A stretch of 64,000 nt of DNA from Litsea cubeba (taxonomy: Eukaryota > Streptophyta > Magnoliopsida > Laurales > Lauraceae). Shown one piece after another: positions 23,837 through 35,479 of this stretch. The stretch lies in assembly GCA_012931725.1 (NCBI GenBank), contig CM022946.1, positions 60,468,598-60,532,597 on the forward strand, written 5' to 3'. Both the position numbers and the translations under genes were made by a program. Each line of letters opens with the position of its first letter. Positions within the stretch are counted from its first letter, which is position 1. Below the pieces are notes generated by a model, which did no database searches, was not told where the DNA came from, and saw nothing but the letters and a program-made list of their open reading frames with translations.

Positions 23837-25074
23837 GATGTGCATTCTCTCCACCTTTAGCACTTTCTCCCCCTTAATTCTTTCTCCCCTTTTTGCCATT
23901 AAGCTTGAGAACTTTCTCCCCCTTTGCCATTAAATTGCAAAGGTATCAATTGAAGAGGGGTACCTACACACATGAAACAAGGAAAATACCTTTTAGTAGC
24001 ACCTGTTAACAAAGGAAATCGAAAATGAAGTACATAACAGGTCATCATGCATGGGTAATAAGCTTATAAGGGTATCAGAGCTAATATAAGGTGAATTTGA
24101 TCAAAACTAATACTTCCTATGAAGTTTTACTCCCCCTCAATCCATACTTCTCCTTTTGTCAAACATTTGACAAGAATATAACTATTTGGTGCGAGAAGAT
24201 GGTTTAACCAATTGAGGGTTAACTTCAAGTGAAGGATTAGATTCCAAATGACTAATAAGCTCAATATGATCAAATTATCAATATAGAGCAAGGTCAAGGG
24301 ACATACTAAACATAGCATCAATCAATATAACTATGAAAATCATATGCTATGAATATTTTTGAAATCATTTCATCCAATCATCAAATATGACTATCATGTG
24401 CAAGATGAGTGAAATGAAGTTCAAACATGAAGCCTACTTCAACCATTAACCAACCAAGATTATGAATACATAAGTATGGTGGTCATGAGATATACCAATA
24501 AGTGCAATGAGAGGAGGCAACATGTAGATTATGATGCTAATAAAATGTGACAATTACAAAAATAAGCATCACAAAAGGATATTCATCACTTTAAATGATA
24601 TAACTAATGAGCATAGTGATGAGCATCATAAATTGTATTAAAATTATATAACTTTGTAAAGCATGCAATTTTCAAAGTGTCAAGATCATATGAATTCAAC
24701 ATCTAAGACATCCATCAAACAATAGATATAACTAAGAAATACAAGGAATGGATTTCAAAGAGGTTCATATGATCGAGCACACTACTATGAAGTTGAAGCA
24801 TGTATAAAGAATGATATCAATAAGAGAAATACACATGAATCAACATCATAACCATCCAAGTCAAATAAAAACTAGAAAGCAAGAGGATGGATTTTAGAGT
24901 CCTAGAATGGTGTCTTCAAATAAACCTAAAATCAAGCACAACCAAACAAGGAACAATATAGACATTTGCATATAACAAAAATGTAACTAATGAAAGAACA
25001 TAAATGCAAATGAAGTCATGACCAACAAAAGGATTTACCTATAAAGGATAGGTTGGTCAATGAGGTCCAAGGCC
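23837..25074. other. Non-coding interior of S1
   Basis: AT-rich sequence beginning with the right copy of the 77-bp repeat. I find no convincing frame. This is where protease, integrase and RT would lie in a complete element. Confidence 0.55.
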
Positions 25075-26520
25075 TTAAGGTTTGACTAAGTAAATAACTT
25101 TTGGAATCCACCTAAGGTCTTGGGAGGGTTGGTCTTTGAGGTCTATCTTAAAAGTCTTACCAACTATTGGAGATTTGACTTGATAAATTTTCAATTTAGA
25201 CTTATCACCATGATGTTTAGATTTAACTAAATTTGGCATAGGTTGGTGATTAGTCTTTTGAGGTTGGTGAGTTTTCTTTTTAGGGGATTGATTTTTTTTC
25301 TTCTTATTTCCTCCATTTATTTGACTTTTGAATTTTAGATTTAACTTAGCAACTTTATTCAAAAGTTCTTTCATTTGTTGTGTTCTGGGAGGAAGATTGA
25401 GAAGCTTTTTGTTAATAGATTCTTTTAGAGTTGGTTTAACTTGTTTAACCTTTTTAGAATCTATTTTAGGAGACTCCTTTTTAATAGGTTTTACTTGTTT
25501 AGTCTTCTTGGAGTCTTCCTTGGTTTTTAGTGTCTTAACCATCATAGAATTTGATTTTACTTTCTTTGGTTCAAAGATGGGTTTAGACACATTGCTTCTC
25601 CTTGATTTGCACTCAAACCTAAAATGTCCTTCAATGCCACAATAATTACATTTAGTTTTGGGCAAGGAAGTGTGAGTGCTAGAGAAAGAGGACTCACCTT
25701 TCACAAATGTGTTGGTGATTAAAGGATCATGAGAAATATTCCTATTAAATCCAAGACCCGTCCTATCTCCTTTTGATTTACCCAATTTAAATAACTTTTC
25801 AAATTTTTCTTCACTATGGGTAAATTTGCACTCATATTTATGTTTGTAGGTTTCAAGTTGAGTGACTTGGTTTTTAAGGGTAGAATTTTCAAGTTTAACT
25901 TTTGTTAGTTCATTTTCAATTCCCTTAAATTTGTTTAGCTCTTCATGGGCAAGTTCTAATTCAAATTTAACTTCATTGATAACATTAGATCCAAGTTCTA
26001 GAGTTTTTATCTTAATTTGTGCATTATATAAATTTTCCATAGAAATGGTTAACTTGGATTCTAGGTTGTTAATGTTTTCATCTTGCCTTTTTAATTGATC
26101 TCTTAGTTTTGAATTTTCCTTATTAAGATTATCATAATCTATCTTTGATTCTCTTAGATCATCTTTAATATTAGATAGATTATGCAAAGAGATCATGAAC
26201 TTAGATTCTGCACAATTTATTAATTCTTCTTTTTCTCTAAGTTCATCTTTTGAAGAGACTAATTCTTGGTTTAGTCTTTTAGATTCTTCTTTTAATCTTC
26301 TATTCTTCTTAGAAAGCTCTAAGGATAATGTGCACAAATCCTCATAAGCTTGTTCAATGTCATTATCATTTTCATCATTTTCTTCCTCTTTTAATTCAAA
26401 TTGAGATTCTTTAAATTCATTGTTTGAATCTCCAATAGAAGGAAGAATGAGGGGTCTAGAAGAATCTACCAAAGGATCTACAAAGTCTAAACTAGTGGAA
26501 TCCATTCTTATGATTTTCAT
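25075..26520 (-). CDS. Gag-like protein of S1 (coiled coil plus one CCHC zinc knuckle)
   Basis: One open frame of 481 residues with a real ATG at 26520, about 100 bases from the primer-binding site. Residues about 40-250 are charged and helical with leucine-rich heptad character (coiled coil). A CX2CX4HX4C knuckle, CNYCGIEGHFRFEC, lies near residue 288. A Lys/Pro-rich tail ends near DLRWIPKVIYLVKP, like the segment that follows the knuckle in copia polyproteins. The usual N-terminal gag domain (UBN2/DUF4219, FDGxNYxxWK-type start) is absent, so this is a shortened gag. It may bind element RNA and co-assemble with a full-length relative; that is inference. Confidence 0.8.
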   Translation of the reverse strand: MKIIRMDSTSLDFVDPLVDSSRPLILPSIGDSNNEFKESQFELKEEENDENDNDIEQAYEDLCTLSLELSKKNRRLKEESKRLNQELVSSKDELREKEELINCAESKFMISLHNLSNIKDDLRESKIDYDNLNKENSKLRDQLKRQDENINNLESKLTISMENLYNAQIKIKTLELGSNVINEVKFELELAHEELNKFKGIENELTKVKLENSTLKNQVTQLETYKHKYECKFTHSEEKFEKLFKLGKSKGDRTGLGFNRNISHDPLITNTFVKGESSFSSTHTSLPKTKCNYCGIEGHFRFECKSRRSNVSKPIFEPKKVKSNSMMVKTLKTKEDSKKTKQVKPIKKESPKIDSKKVKQVKPTLKESINKKLLNLPPRTQQMKELLNKVAKLNLKFKSQINGGNKKKKNQSPKKKTHQPQKTNHQPMPNLVKSKHHGDKSKLKIYQVKSPIVGKTFKIDLKDQPSQDLRWIPKVIYLVKP

Positions 26521-26604
26521 GAAAGCACAACACTAGGGTTTTAACTCTAGGTTTTTACACCTAATCAAGAGTTCCAAACACTTGATCCTAATATAGAGCA
26601 CGAG

Positions 26605-26616
26605 GCTCTGATACCA
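26605..26616 (-). other. S1 primer-binding site
   Basis: Minus-strand TGGTATCAGAGC, two bases from the 5' LTR end. It is complementary to the 3' end of initiator methionine tRNA, as usual for Ty1/copia elements. Confidence 0.92.
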
Positions 26617-26618
26617 AT

Positions 26619-28412
26619 TGTAAGTCCTGGGGATCCTAACCCTAGAGGGGGGTGAATAGGGTGAGCTACACTTAGTGACCAATTATGACCAATTTTAATT
26701 TCTTTACAATTAACCTAGTCACATGTGATGATTAAACAAACAATATTCGGAAGCTTAAATAAACAATCACCACATTGCAATCACCATAACACCATCATTT
26801 ATAGTGGTTCGGCCTCAATGCCTACATCCACTACCGGCTTGTGTATCCAACACCCCACCGGATTTCCACTATTATGCTTTTCAAAAGGCTAAGCAATAAC
26901 CTCTACAATATGCTTTCCAAGGATAAGCAATAACCTTACAATGTTGTTTTTCAAGGCTTAACAACAACCTATACAAGATGCTTTTCAATGGCTAAGCAAT
27001 AACCTTACAACAATAGATTTTTCTCAAAGAAAGTGTCTTCACAAAACACTCTAAGAGATTACAATTTTGCTCTAATAAATTGCCTCTAAATAGGCGGATA
27101 TGAAATTGTAAAACAACTCACACAAACACACTAAGAATTACAAAGATGGATGCTTATGAGGTGTGTGTGTGTGTGAAAACTTCAATCAAGATTAAAATAA
27201 AAGCTCAATCTATTTTATGCTTAAAGCAATTCAAAAGTTTAATGCTCATAAAGATATGATTGAAGTTAAATGCTTATCACATGTAAAAGATACTAACTTG
27301 TTAATGATATAAAAATCAAAAGATCACAAGTTGTATGAAATTAATTATGTCTAAACATGTGATGCATTTACAATGTTGTTTTCAAAAGCAAGGTTTACTA
27401 AAGTTCTAAAGAGGTTGAAAACAACAATGATAGATTCAATCAAGAGAAGGAATCATGCTAAAAAGGAAATCAAAGATTTTGAGAAAGCATGATTAATAAA
27501 GTTTTAAAACAAACTTGGATTGAATCAAAGTAAAGAATTCATCACAACATAAATCAAAGATAGAATGAAGGTAATGAATTCAATACATCATAGTTAACAT
27601 GCTAAAAATCATTTACCAATAATTTAAGCAAAGCATGAAACATATGATTAAGAAAACTAAAACTTACTTAGAGATTTAACTTCATAATTTCCAAGCTTTA
27701 GCTTTCCTATAGACCCTTTGGTCTCTCTTGGCTCATCCCTTTTTCTCTCTTGGCTCATCCCTTTTTCTTTGTCTCCAAACACCTCAAGAAGGCTTAAGAG
27801 TTCCACTTTGATCAACAACTTTTCTCATGGGAATGAACCCCTTTTTATACTCAAAAAGTTGAGTTCTGCGAGTGCCCGGTCGACCTGCACTTTCCCGGGT
27901 CGACCTGGGCTTCAACGGTCATAAAACTGACCGTTTGACAAAAGGCTCAACGGCCACTTTTTCGGTCGACCTGCAGTGTCTTCGGTCGACCGGGTCCATG
28001 GGCTCAGTCGACCGGCCACACTGCGGGTCGACCGGGTCCCCTGGACCATTTCCCCCAAAAATGCATATTTTGCATATTTTAAAGTATTTTTCCTTGGGGA
28101 TTTTTTGGGCCAATAAATCAAGCTTGGAATCATGTTTTAAATCAATTCAAGCGGTTTAAAAACATGAAACATAAAAGGCCAAAAAGATTTCAAACTTTTA
28201 AAAACAATGGCTTGCTTGATTCTTAAAAATTCTTTTCAAAACTAATTGCATCCAAGTATAAAATCAAAACATGCATGAACCAAGATTTCTAAAAACAATG
28301 CATGTGTAAATCAAGATTTCAAGTATTTCAAAATCAATGCATGTGTGTGAATTCAAATGATGAACAAAATGAATGATGCATCCATCAAATTGCAATAAAC
28401 AAAAACCTAACA
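26619..28412 (-). repeat. S1 5' LTR
   Basis: Near-identical to 20215-21986. It has GGTCGACC copies at about 27878-28033 (one degenerate, AGTCGACC), the TATAAAAA box near 27843 and the U5 hairpin at 26639-26662. It ends CCTAACA next to the C-run where LTR2 resumes. Confidence 0.9.
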
Positions 28413-29103
28413 CCCCCCCAAGGTCTTTGCCTTCTCCTTCTGCCTCCAAATGGCTTAGACATGGCTTTTCAGCCCGTCTACTCGGCTTTTTATTGGACAT
28501 AGGACCTCCTTTTGGTCTTTGTTCTCTAAAAACCCGAGGTTATAGCCAAGCCAAGCGAATCAATAGCATCCTCTGTTCTCATCTGCATGGATGATGGCGA
28601 AGCCCACATATGGCTTGCGACCGTCAATCTGAACGGGTCCCCCACAATCTCCTGAGAAGTTAGATCCTCCTTTTCTTGCTTTTCATTGTAGTTTGTATTT
28701 TTTCAAAAGAGACAAAAATCACAACTCTTGTCTTTCATTATTGATAAGAATTGTAAATCGGCTATAAACGCCAAAATCGGCTATAAACGCCAAAAACCGG
28801 CTATAAACGCCAAAATCGGCTATAAATGCCAAAAATAGCCTTTCACGGCAAATTAAGAAAAATGTCTCTCTTCTTAAATATACGTGCAATGGAAAACTTG
28901 AAAGAAGTTGATTTCTTTTTGACTTGCGAAGGTTGATCTCCGGATAACCACTTGCAATTCCAAGTAAAATAGAAAATCTGGCACACCCACACAACAAAAA
29001 TGTTGATGCGCACCTCTGCCCCCCCGGTTACGAAAGGGTCGTACCCAACGGACTCCCACGTCCGCCGACCTCGGTAGAACCAGGCAGGAGCGCGGTCCAT
29101 CAG
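28413..29103 (+). repeat. LTR2 of Tat-type Ty3/gypsy, right part
   Basis: Homologous to 7362-8093, including four CGGCTATAAAYGCCAAAA units (about 28756-28833). Homology ends at ...GCGGTCCATCA, the same base as in LTR1, and copia sequence follows directly. Confidence 0.8.
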
Positions 29104-31300
29104 CCAATCTCATATACAAACTTCTGGAATACTGATTTTGGCAAATATTTGGTAAATAGATCAGCAAGTTTGTTACTCGAACAAACTTGCTTGACTTCAG
29201 TTTCATTGTTCTTCTGAAGTTCATGAGTGAAGAAGAACTTCGGTGCTATATGCTTAGTCTTGTCTCCTTTAATGAAACCTTCTCGAATTTGTTTTATGCA
29301 TGCTTCATTATCTTCATAGATAACATTTGGGATACCTGTAATAGAAGGGAATTGACAAGAACTACGAACATGCTGAATCAAAGATCTTAGCCATATACAT
29401 TCCCTACTGACTTCATAAAGAGCCAAAATCTCAGCATGGTTGGAGGAAGTAGCTACCAAAGTTTGTTTAGTAGAATGCCAAGAAATGGCGGCATTACCAT
29501 TTAGAAACACATAACCTATCTGTGATCGACCCTTATGAGGATCAGAGAGATAACCTGAATCTGCATATCCTGCAAAACTGGAATCTATACGATTATAAGA
29601 ATAAAATATTCCTAAATCAGTTGTTCCATGCAAATATCGTAGGATGTGTTTAATACCAATCCAGTGCCTTTTAGTTGGTGCAGAGCTATATCTGGCAAGT
29701 AGATTCACAGAAAATGCAATAACCGGTCTAGTGCATTGTGTCAAGTACATTAGGACTCCAATAGCACTTAAGTATGGTACTTCTGGACCCAAAATCTTTT
29801 CATTTTTCTCGATAGGACGGAATGGATCTTTTTTTGTATCAAGAGACCGGACGACCATGGGTGTGCTTTGTCCATACCAAGTTGTTTTAAAACCTTCTCG
29901 GTATAATTAGATTGAAGGACCAACATCCCATTAGAATTTCTCTCGATTTGCAACTCGAGACAAAATCTTGTTTTTCCAAGGTCTTTCATTTCAAATTCTT
30001 TCTTTAAATAATTAGCAGTTTCTTCGAGCTCTTCTGGAGTCCCTACCAAATTTATATCATCCACATAAACTGCTAATATTGTAAATCTCGTCAAGAATTT
30101 CTTTATAAATAGACACGGGAAAATAGGATCGTTCGCATACCCCCTTTTAGACAAGTAATCACTAAGATGATTGTACCACATTCTTCCGGATTGCTTCAGG
30201 CCGTACAATGATCGCCTTAATTGGATTGAGTACGTACTCCTTGGCTTTGCTTCAGGTTAAGGAAATCCTTCCGGAATTTTCATGTGAATTTCTGTGTCTA
30301 AGTCCCCATATAAGTAAGTTGTTACAACATCCATGAGTCGCATTTCTAGATTTTGAGAGACTGCTAAACTTATCAGATATCTAAAAGTTATTGTATCTAT
30401 GACAGGGGAGCATGTTTCCTCATAATCAATCCCAAGTTTCTATAGGAAACCTTGTGCCACTAATTGTGCCTTATATCTTGTAATTTCATTCATTTCATTC
30501 CGTTTACTTACAAACGCCCATTTGTAACCTATAGGGTTAACATCTTTTGGGGTTTGTATTATAGGTCTGAACGTACCACGTTTATTGAGAGACTCTAACT
30601 CTGCTTTGACGGCATTTTCCCATTTTAGCCAATCATTTCTTTATCGACATTCATTTATAGAACGTGGTTCTGTGTCCCAATCATCATCATCATTTACCTT
30701 TGATATTTGTGTAGCTACCGCATATGCAAATGCGCCATCGATGACAATATCATTTCTATTCCATCTCTCTCTTGAATAACTGTAAAATATAGAGATCTCT
30801 TCATTATCCAGTACCGGTGCCTCTTCAGGGGCTTCCAAAGTCTCACCATGGACTTTCATTATTCTAGAGAGAACGGATTTTGCCATAACCTATTCAGGAG
30901 TTTTACATGCCTCTTCAGGAGGAACCTCTTCAGGAGTGTTACGTGCCTCTTCGATAGGACATGATGATGATTGCTCATTTTTCTTTTTCCGCAGAGCTGA
31001 GTCCTTTGAACCTATAGGTCTGCCACGCTTCTGGCGTATTGCATATTCTTTTGCGGTTGTATTTTGACTTTGTCCTATGGGGACATTAATCCTGGCAAGT
31101 TTATTCATAGCTGGCACATGTGATTTTGTCACCTTTGCTGCATCGTTAAATGCATCAGGTAATCTGTTTGCAATTTCTTGTAAGTGCACAAATCTCCGTA
31201 CTTCATTTTCACATTGTGAAGTTCGTGGATCCAAATGAGACAGAGTGGAAGTATTCCATGTTAATTCTCGCCGTTCTTCATGAACGGGTCGTTCTACATA
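29104..31300 (-). pseudogene. C1: decayed Ty1/copia pol (RT and RNase H)
   Basis: Minus-strand fragments, in order: linker (SVLSRIMKVHGETLEAPEEA, 30886-30641), RT with the catalytic AVYVDDINLVG (30208-29768), then the RT end and RNase H (29858-29104; LGPEVPYLSAIG, YEDNEACIKQIREGF, LADLFTKYLPKSVF). Frames shift near 29850 and stops interrupt the RT start near 30256. The 3' end is missing: it abuts LTR2 at 29103. The upstream end runs into a partial short LTR at 31301. It is a close relative of C2. Confidence 0.88.
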
Positions 31301-31420
31301 TTTTAACTGTACCAATACAAAAGAGAGAGAGCCTATTTTTACCCTCATAATTGAGGAACTCTAATTCTAACCATAACTCATCTTAAGTGGACATCCACCC
31401 AAAATTCATATCTCATAACA
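31301..31420 (-). repeat. Partial short LTR shared by C1 and C2
   Basis: Matches 36946-37073, starting TGTTATGAGATATGAA on the minus strand, but lacks about 75 bases at its other end, where C1 pol begins. The stretch CCAAGGGAAAG just before it (minus) is the polypurine tract of C2. Confidence 0.75.
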
Positions 31421-34400
31421 CTTTCCCTTGGATGACCACCATTCAAAGACAATTACCTCATTAAAAACCTTGCTAAGGAAAACCCAGTGGGAAAAAACCA
31501 AAGCGAAGGGAAAAAGAGTACAACATTCTTCAAGATCATTAAACTGGTGTTGGACGTGCAAAATGCTACCTCGTTAAAACCTTAACTAGGAAAACCCAGT
31601 GGGATAAAACCTAGAAAAGGAAAAAGAGTACAACGCACAAATATCCTGGGTAGCATACTTCAGGATGCTCCCTGATAAACCACTCCCCCTGATGATAGCA
31701 ACCATTTACATAGTTTGATGATGAACTCTGCACATGCCAATCTCATATACAAACTTCTGGAATACTAATTTTGTTAAAGATTTGGTAAACAGATCAGCCA
31801 GGTTGTTACTCGAACAAATTTGCTTGACTTCAATTTCATTGTTCTTCTGAAGTTCATGAGTGACGAAGAACTTCGGTGCTATATACTTAGTCTTGTCTCC
31901 TTTAATGAAACCTTCTCGAATTTGTTTTATGCATGCTTCATTATCTTCATAGATAACAATTGGGATACTTGCAATAGAAGATAATTGACAAGAACTACGA
32001 ACATGCTGAACCAAAGATCTTAGCCATACACATTCCCTACTGGCTTCATAAAGAGCCAAAATCTCAGCATGGTGGAAGTAGCTACCAAAGTTTGTTTAGT
32101 AGAACGACAAGAATGGCGGCATTACCATTTAGAAACACAACCTGTCTGTGATCGACCCTTATGAGGATCAGAGAGATAACCTGAAACTGCATATCCATCA
32201 AAACTGAAATCTTTATGATTATAAGAATAAAATATTCCTAAATCAGTTGTTCCACGCAAATATTGTAGGATGTGTTTAATACCAATCCAGTGCCTTTAAG
32301 TTGGTGCGGAGCTATATCTGGTAAGTAGATTCACAAAAAATGCAATATCCGGTCTAGTGCATTGTGCCAAGTACATCAGGGCTCCAATAACACTTAAGTA
32401 TGGTACTTCTGGACCCAAAACCTTTTCATTTTTCTCGATGGGATGGTATAGATCTTTCTTTGTATCAAGAGACCGGACGACCATGGGTGTGCTTTGTCCA
32501 TACCAAATAGTTTTAAAACCTTCTTGATATAATTAGATTGATGGACCAACACCCCATTAGAATTTCTCTCGATTTGCAAGCCGAGACAGAATCTCGTTTT
32601 TCCAAGGTCTTTCATTTCAAATTCTTTCTTTAAATAATCAGCAGTTTCTTCGAGCTCTTCTAGAGTCCCTACCAAATTTATATCATCCACATAAACTGCT
32701 AATATTGCAAATGCCTTCAATAATTTCTTTATAAATAGACACGGGCAAATGAGATTATTTGCATACCCCCAAATATTCACTAAGACGATTGAATCGCATT
32801 CTTCCAGATTGCTTCAGGCCGTACAATGATCGCCTTAATTGGATTGACTACGTACTCCTTGGCTTTGCTTCAAGCAAAGGAAATACTTCCGGGATTTTCA
32901 TGTGAATTTCTGTGTCTAAGTCCCCATACAAGTAAGCAGTTAAAACATCCATAAGTCTCATTTTTAGATTTTGAGAAACTGCTAAACTTATCAAATATCT
33001 GAAAGTTATTGTATCTATGACAGGGGAGTATGTTTCCTCATAATTAATCCCAGGTTTCTGCAGGAAACCTTGTTCCACTAATCATGCCTTATATCTGGTA
33101 ATTTCATTCATTTCATTCCTTTTTCTTGCAAACACCCACTTGTAACCTACAGGGTTAACATCTTTTGGGGTTTGTACTATAGGTCTGAACACACCACGTT
33201 TATTGAGAGACTCTAACTCTGCTTTGATGGCAGTTTTCCATTTTGGCCAATCCTTTATCGACTTTCATTTATAGAACGTGGTTCTGTGTCCCAATCATCA
33301 TCATCATTTTCCTTTGATATTTGTGTAGCTACCGCATATGCAAATGCGTCATCGATGACAATATCATTTCTATTCCATCTCTCTCTTGAATGATTGTAAA
33401 GTATTAAGATCTCTTCATTATCCGGTACCGGTGCCTCTTCAGGGGCTTTCAAAGTCTCACCGATAACTTCCATTATTCTAGAGAGAACGGATTTTACCAT
33501 AACCTCTTCAGGAACGTTACGTACCTCTTCGGGAGGAACCTCTTCAGGAGCGTTACGTGCCTCTTCGAGAGGACATGATTATGATTGCTCATTTCTCCTT
33601 TTCCGCGGAGCTGAGTCCTTTGAACCTATAGGTCTGCCACGCTTCTGGCATATTGCAGACTCTTTTGTTGTTGTATTTTGACTTTGTCCTACAGGACATT
33701 AATTCTGGTAGGTACATTCATAGCTGGCACATGTGATTTTGTCACCTTTGCTGCATCGTTAAATGCATCAGGTACTCTATTTGTAATTTCTTGTAAGTGC
33801 ACAATTCTCCGTACTTCATTTTCACATTGTGCAGCTCGTGGATCCAGATGAGACAGAGTGGAAGTATTTCATGTTAATTCTCGCCGTTCTTCAGGAATGG
33901 GTTGTTCTACAGGAACAATACGTTTTTCAGGAACTATCTTATCTCCCCCTAACAGCGGGAATATTGTCTCATCGAATTGACAATCGGGAAAACGAGCAGT
34001 GAAGACATCTCCTGTCATTGGTTCTAGATATCGAATAATCGATGGAGAGTCATAACCTACATAGATTTTCAATCTATGTTGTTGTTCCATCTTAGTACGC
34101 TTAGGATGTGGTATTGGGACTTGAACTGCACAACCAAACTTGCGTAAGTGAGAGATATTGGGTTGATGTCCTGATGTAAGTTGTGCAGGAGAACATTGAT
34201 GATAGGCGGTGGGTAGAAGTCGAATTAACATTGATGCATGCAACACAGCATGTCCCCAAGCACTAACTGACAATTTGGATTGCATCAGCAGAGTCCTAGA
34301 AATCAGTTGGATGCGCTTAATCATAGATTTAGCTAAGCCATTCTAGGTGTGGACATGGGGACAGGATGTTCGACAACAATTCCTAGAGATGAATAAAAAT

Positions 34401-35260
34401 CATCAAAAACCTGTGATGTAAATTCGCCTGCATTGTCAAGTCTTCTAGACTTAATAGGATAATCAGGGAAATGAGCCCTAAGTTTGATTATTTGAGTTAA
34501 TAGACGGGCAAAGGCTATGTTCCTAGTTTAAAGTAAGCAAACATCCGACCAACGGGTGAAGGCATCAATCAAAACCATAAAATACCTAGAAGGTCCACTA
34601 GGGGGATTTATGGGTCCACAAATGTCACCTTGTATCCTTTGCAGAAAGGATGAGGATTCGTATGCAACCTTAGCAAAAGAAGGTCGGGTGATCAATTTTC
34701 CTTGTGAACATGGGGTACATAAGTACCCACTAGGTATGGTCAATTGATGGTTCTCTAAAGAATGCCCAAAAGAGTTATCTACGATCTTTCTCAACATAGT
34801 AGCCCCAGGGTGACCTAACCTATCATGCCAAAGCTGTAAAGTCTTAAGATCACTAAGCTTCGAGCTTGACTTTGTTGTTTTGCTCATAACCGAATGTGAT
34901 TCAACATTGGAGATTGTCGTGTAATATAACCCTGAGGAGAGTGCACTTAGTTTTTCTAGTATTTGCTTCTGGCTTCCGATACTAGTAACAATGCATAAGT
35001 ATTCCTTATTACCTCCACTTACAGTCTCAATGTGGTACCCATTTATTCTGATGTCTTTGAAACTAATCAAGTTTCTTCGGAAACTTTTTGAGAACAAAGC
35101 ATCTTTAATGAAGAGGTAGGTACCATTAGGTAACATCATATGGGCTATTCCAGAGCCTTCAATTATTTGCATAGGTCCAGATATGGTGGATACCTTTCAT
35201 GGAATGAACATCAATTATGAGAAAATTTTCTGATTTTTCATAATGGTGTGTGTTGTGGCA
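31421..35260 (-). pseudogene. C2: decayed Ty1/copia pol (protease to RNase H)
   Basis: Minus strand. A protease-like VDSATTHTI lies near 35260. Next come the pre-integrase and integrase N-terminus (LQLWHDRLGHPGATMLRKIV, CTPCSQGK, GDICGPI; 35172-34528), the integrase C-terminal side (34324-33869), linker (33500-33255), RT (33078-32394, YVDDINLVG) and RNase H (32484-31706, ending near VYEIGMCRVHH). Several stops and frame changes separate these pieces. No gag is found upstream. Orientation and order match C1. Confidence 0.85.
31440..31640 (-). repeat. Doubled 3'-UTR motif of C2
   Basis: Two diverged copies, about 118 bases apart, of a segment reading (plus) AAAACCCAGTGGGA, then AGGGAAAAAGAGTACAAC. 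The doublet lies between the end of the C2 RNase H frame and its polypurine tract. Confidence 0.65.
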
Positions 35261-35479
35261 CTATCTACCAAACAGAGATTGTCCTTAGTTCCATGATCCA
35301 TGATCCATACCTTAAGCAAAATAATAAACCAATATAACTATGCAATCACATGATAAGACTGAAATAATTAAACCATTCGACATTAATGAAAAATAAAGAT
35401 TCTCATCATAAAGGAAAAGTCTAAGAAACATGCATCTCAAATAAGTAGGCCAATGAAAAGTTAGAACATCAAGTTCTCA

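Larger units (their letters stand above)
20215..28412 (-). mobile_element. S1: non-autonomous Sirevirus-like Ty1/copia element nested in LTR2
   Basis: The LTRs are 20215-21986 and 26619-28412, and both ends read TG...CA on the plus strand. A CCCCC run flanks both sides, fitting a 5-bp target duplication in the LTR2 C-run (LTR1 shows the unoccupied site near 7362). Read on the minus strand the order is LTR, primer site TGGTATCAGAGC (initiator-Met type), gag-like gene, long non-coding part, polypurine tract, LTR. There is no protease, integrase or RT, so movement would need enzymes from a relative. The interior also carries an inverted extra LTR fragment (22709-23836). Confidence 0.92.
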
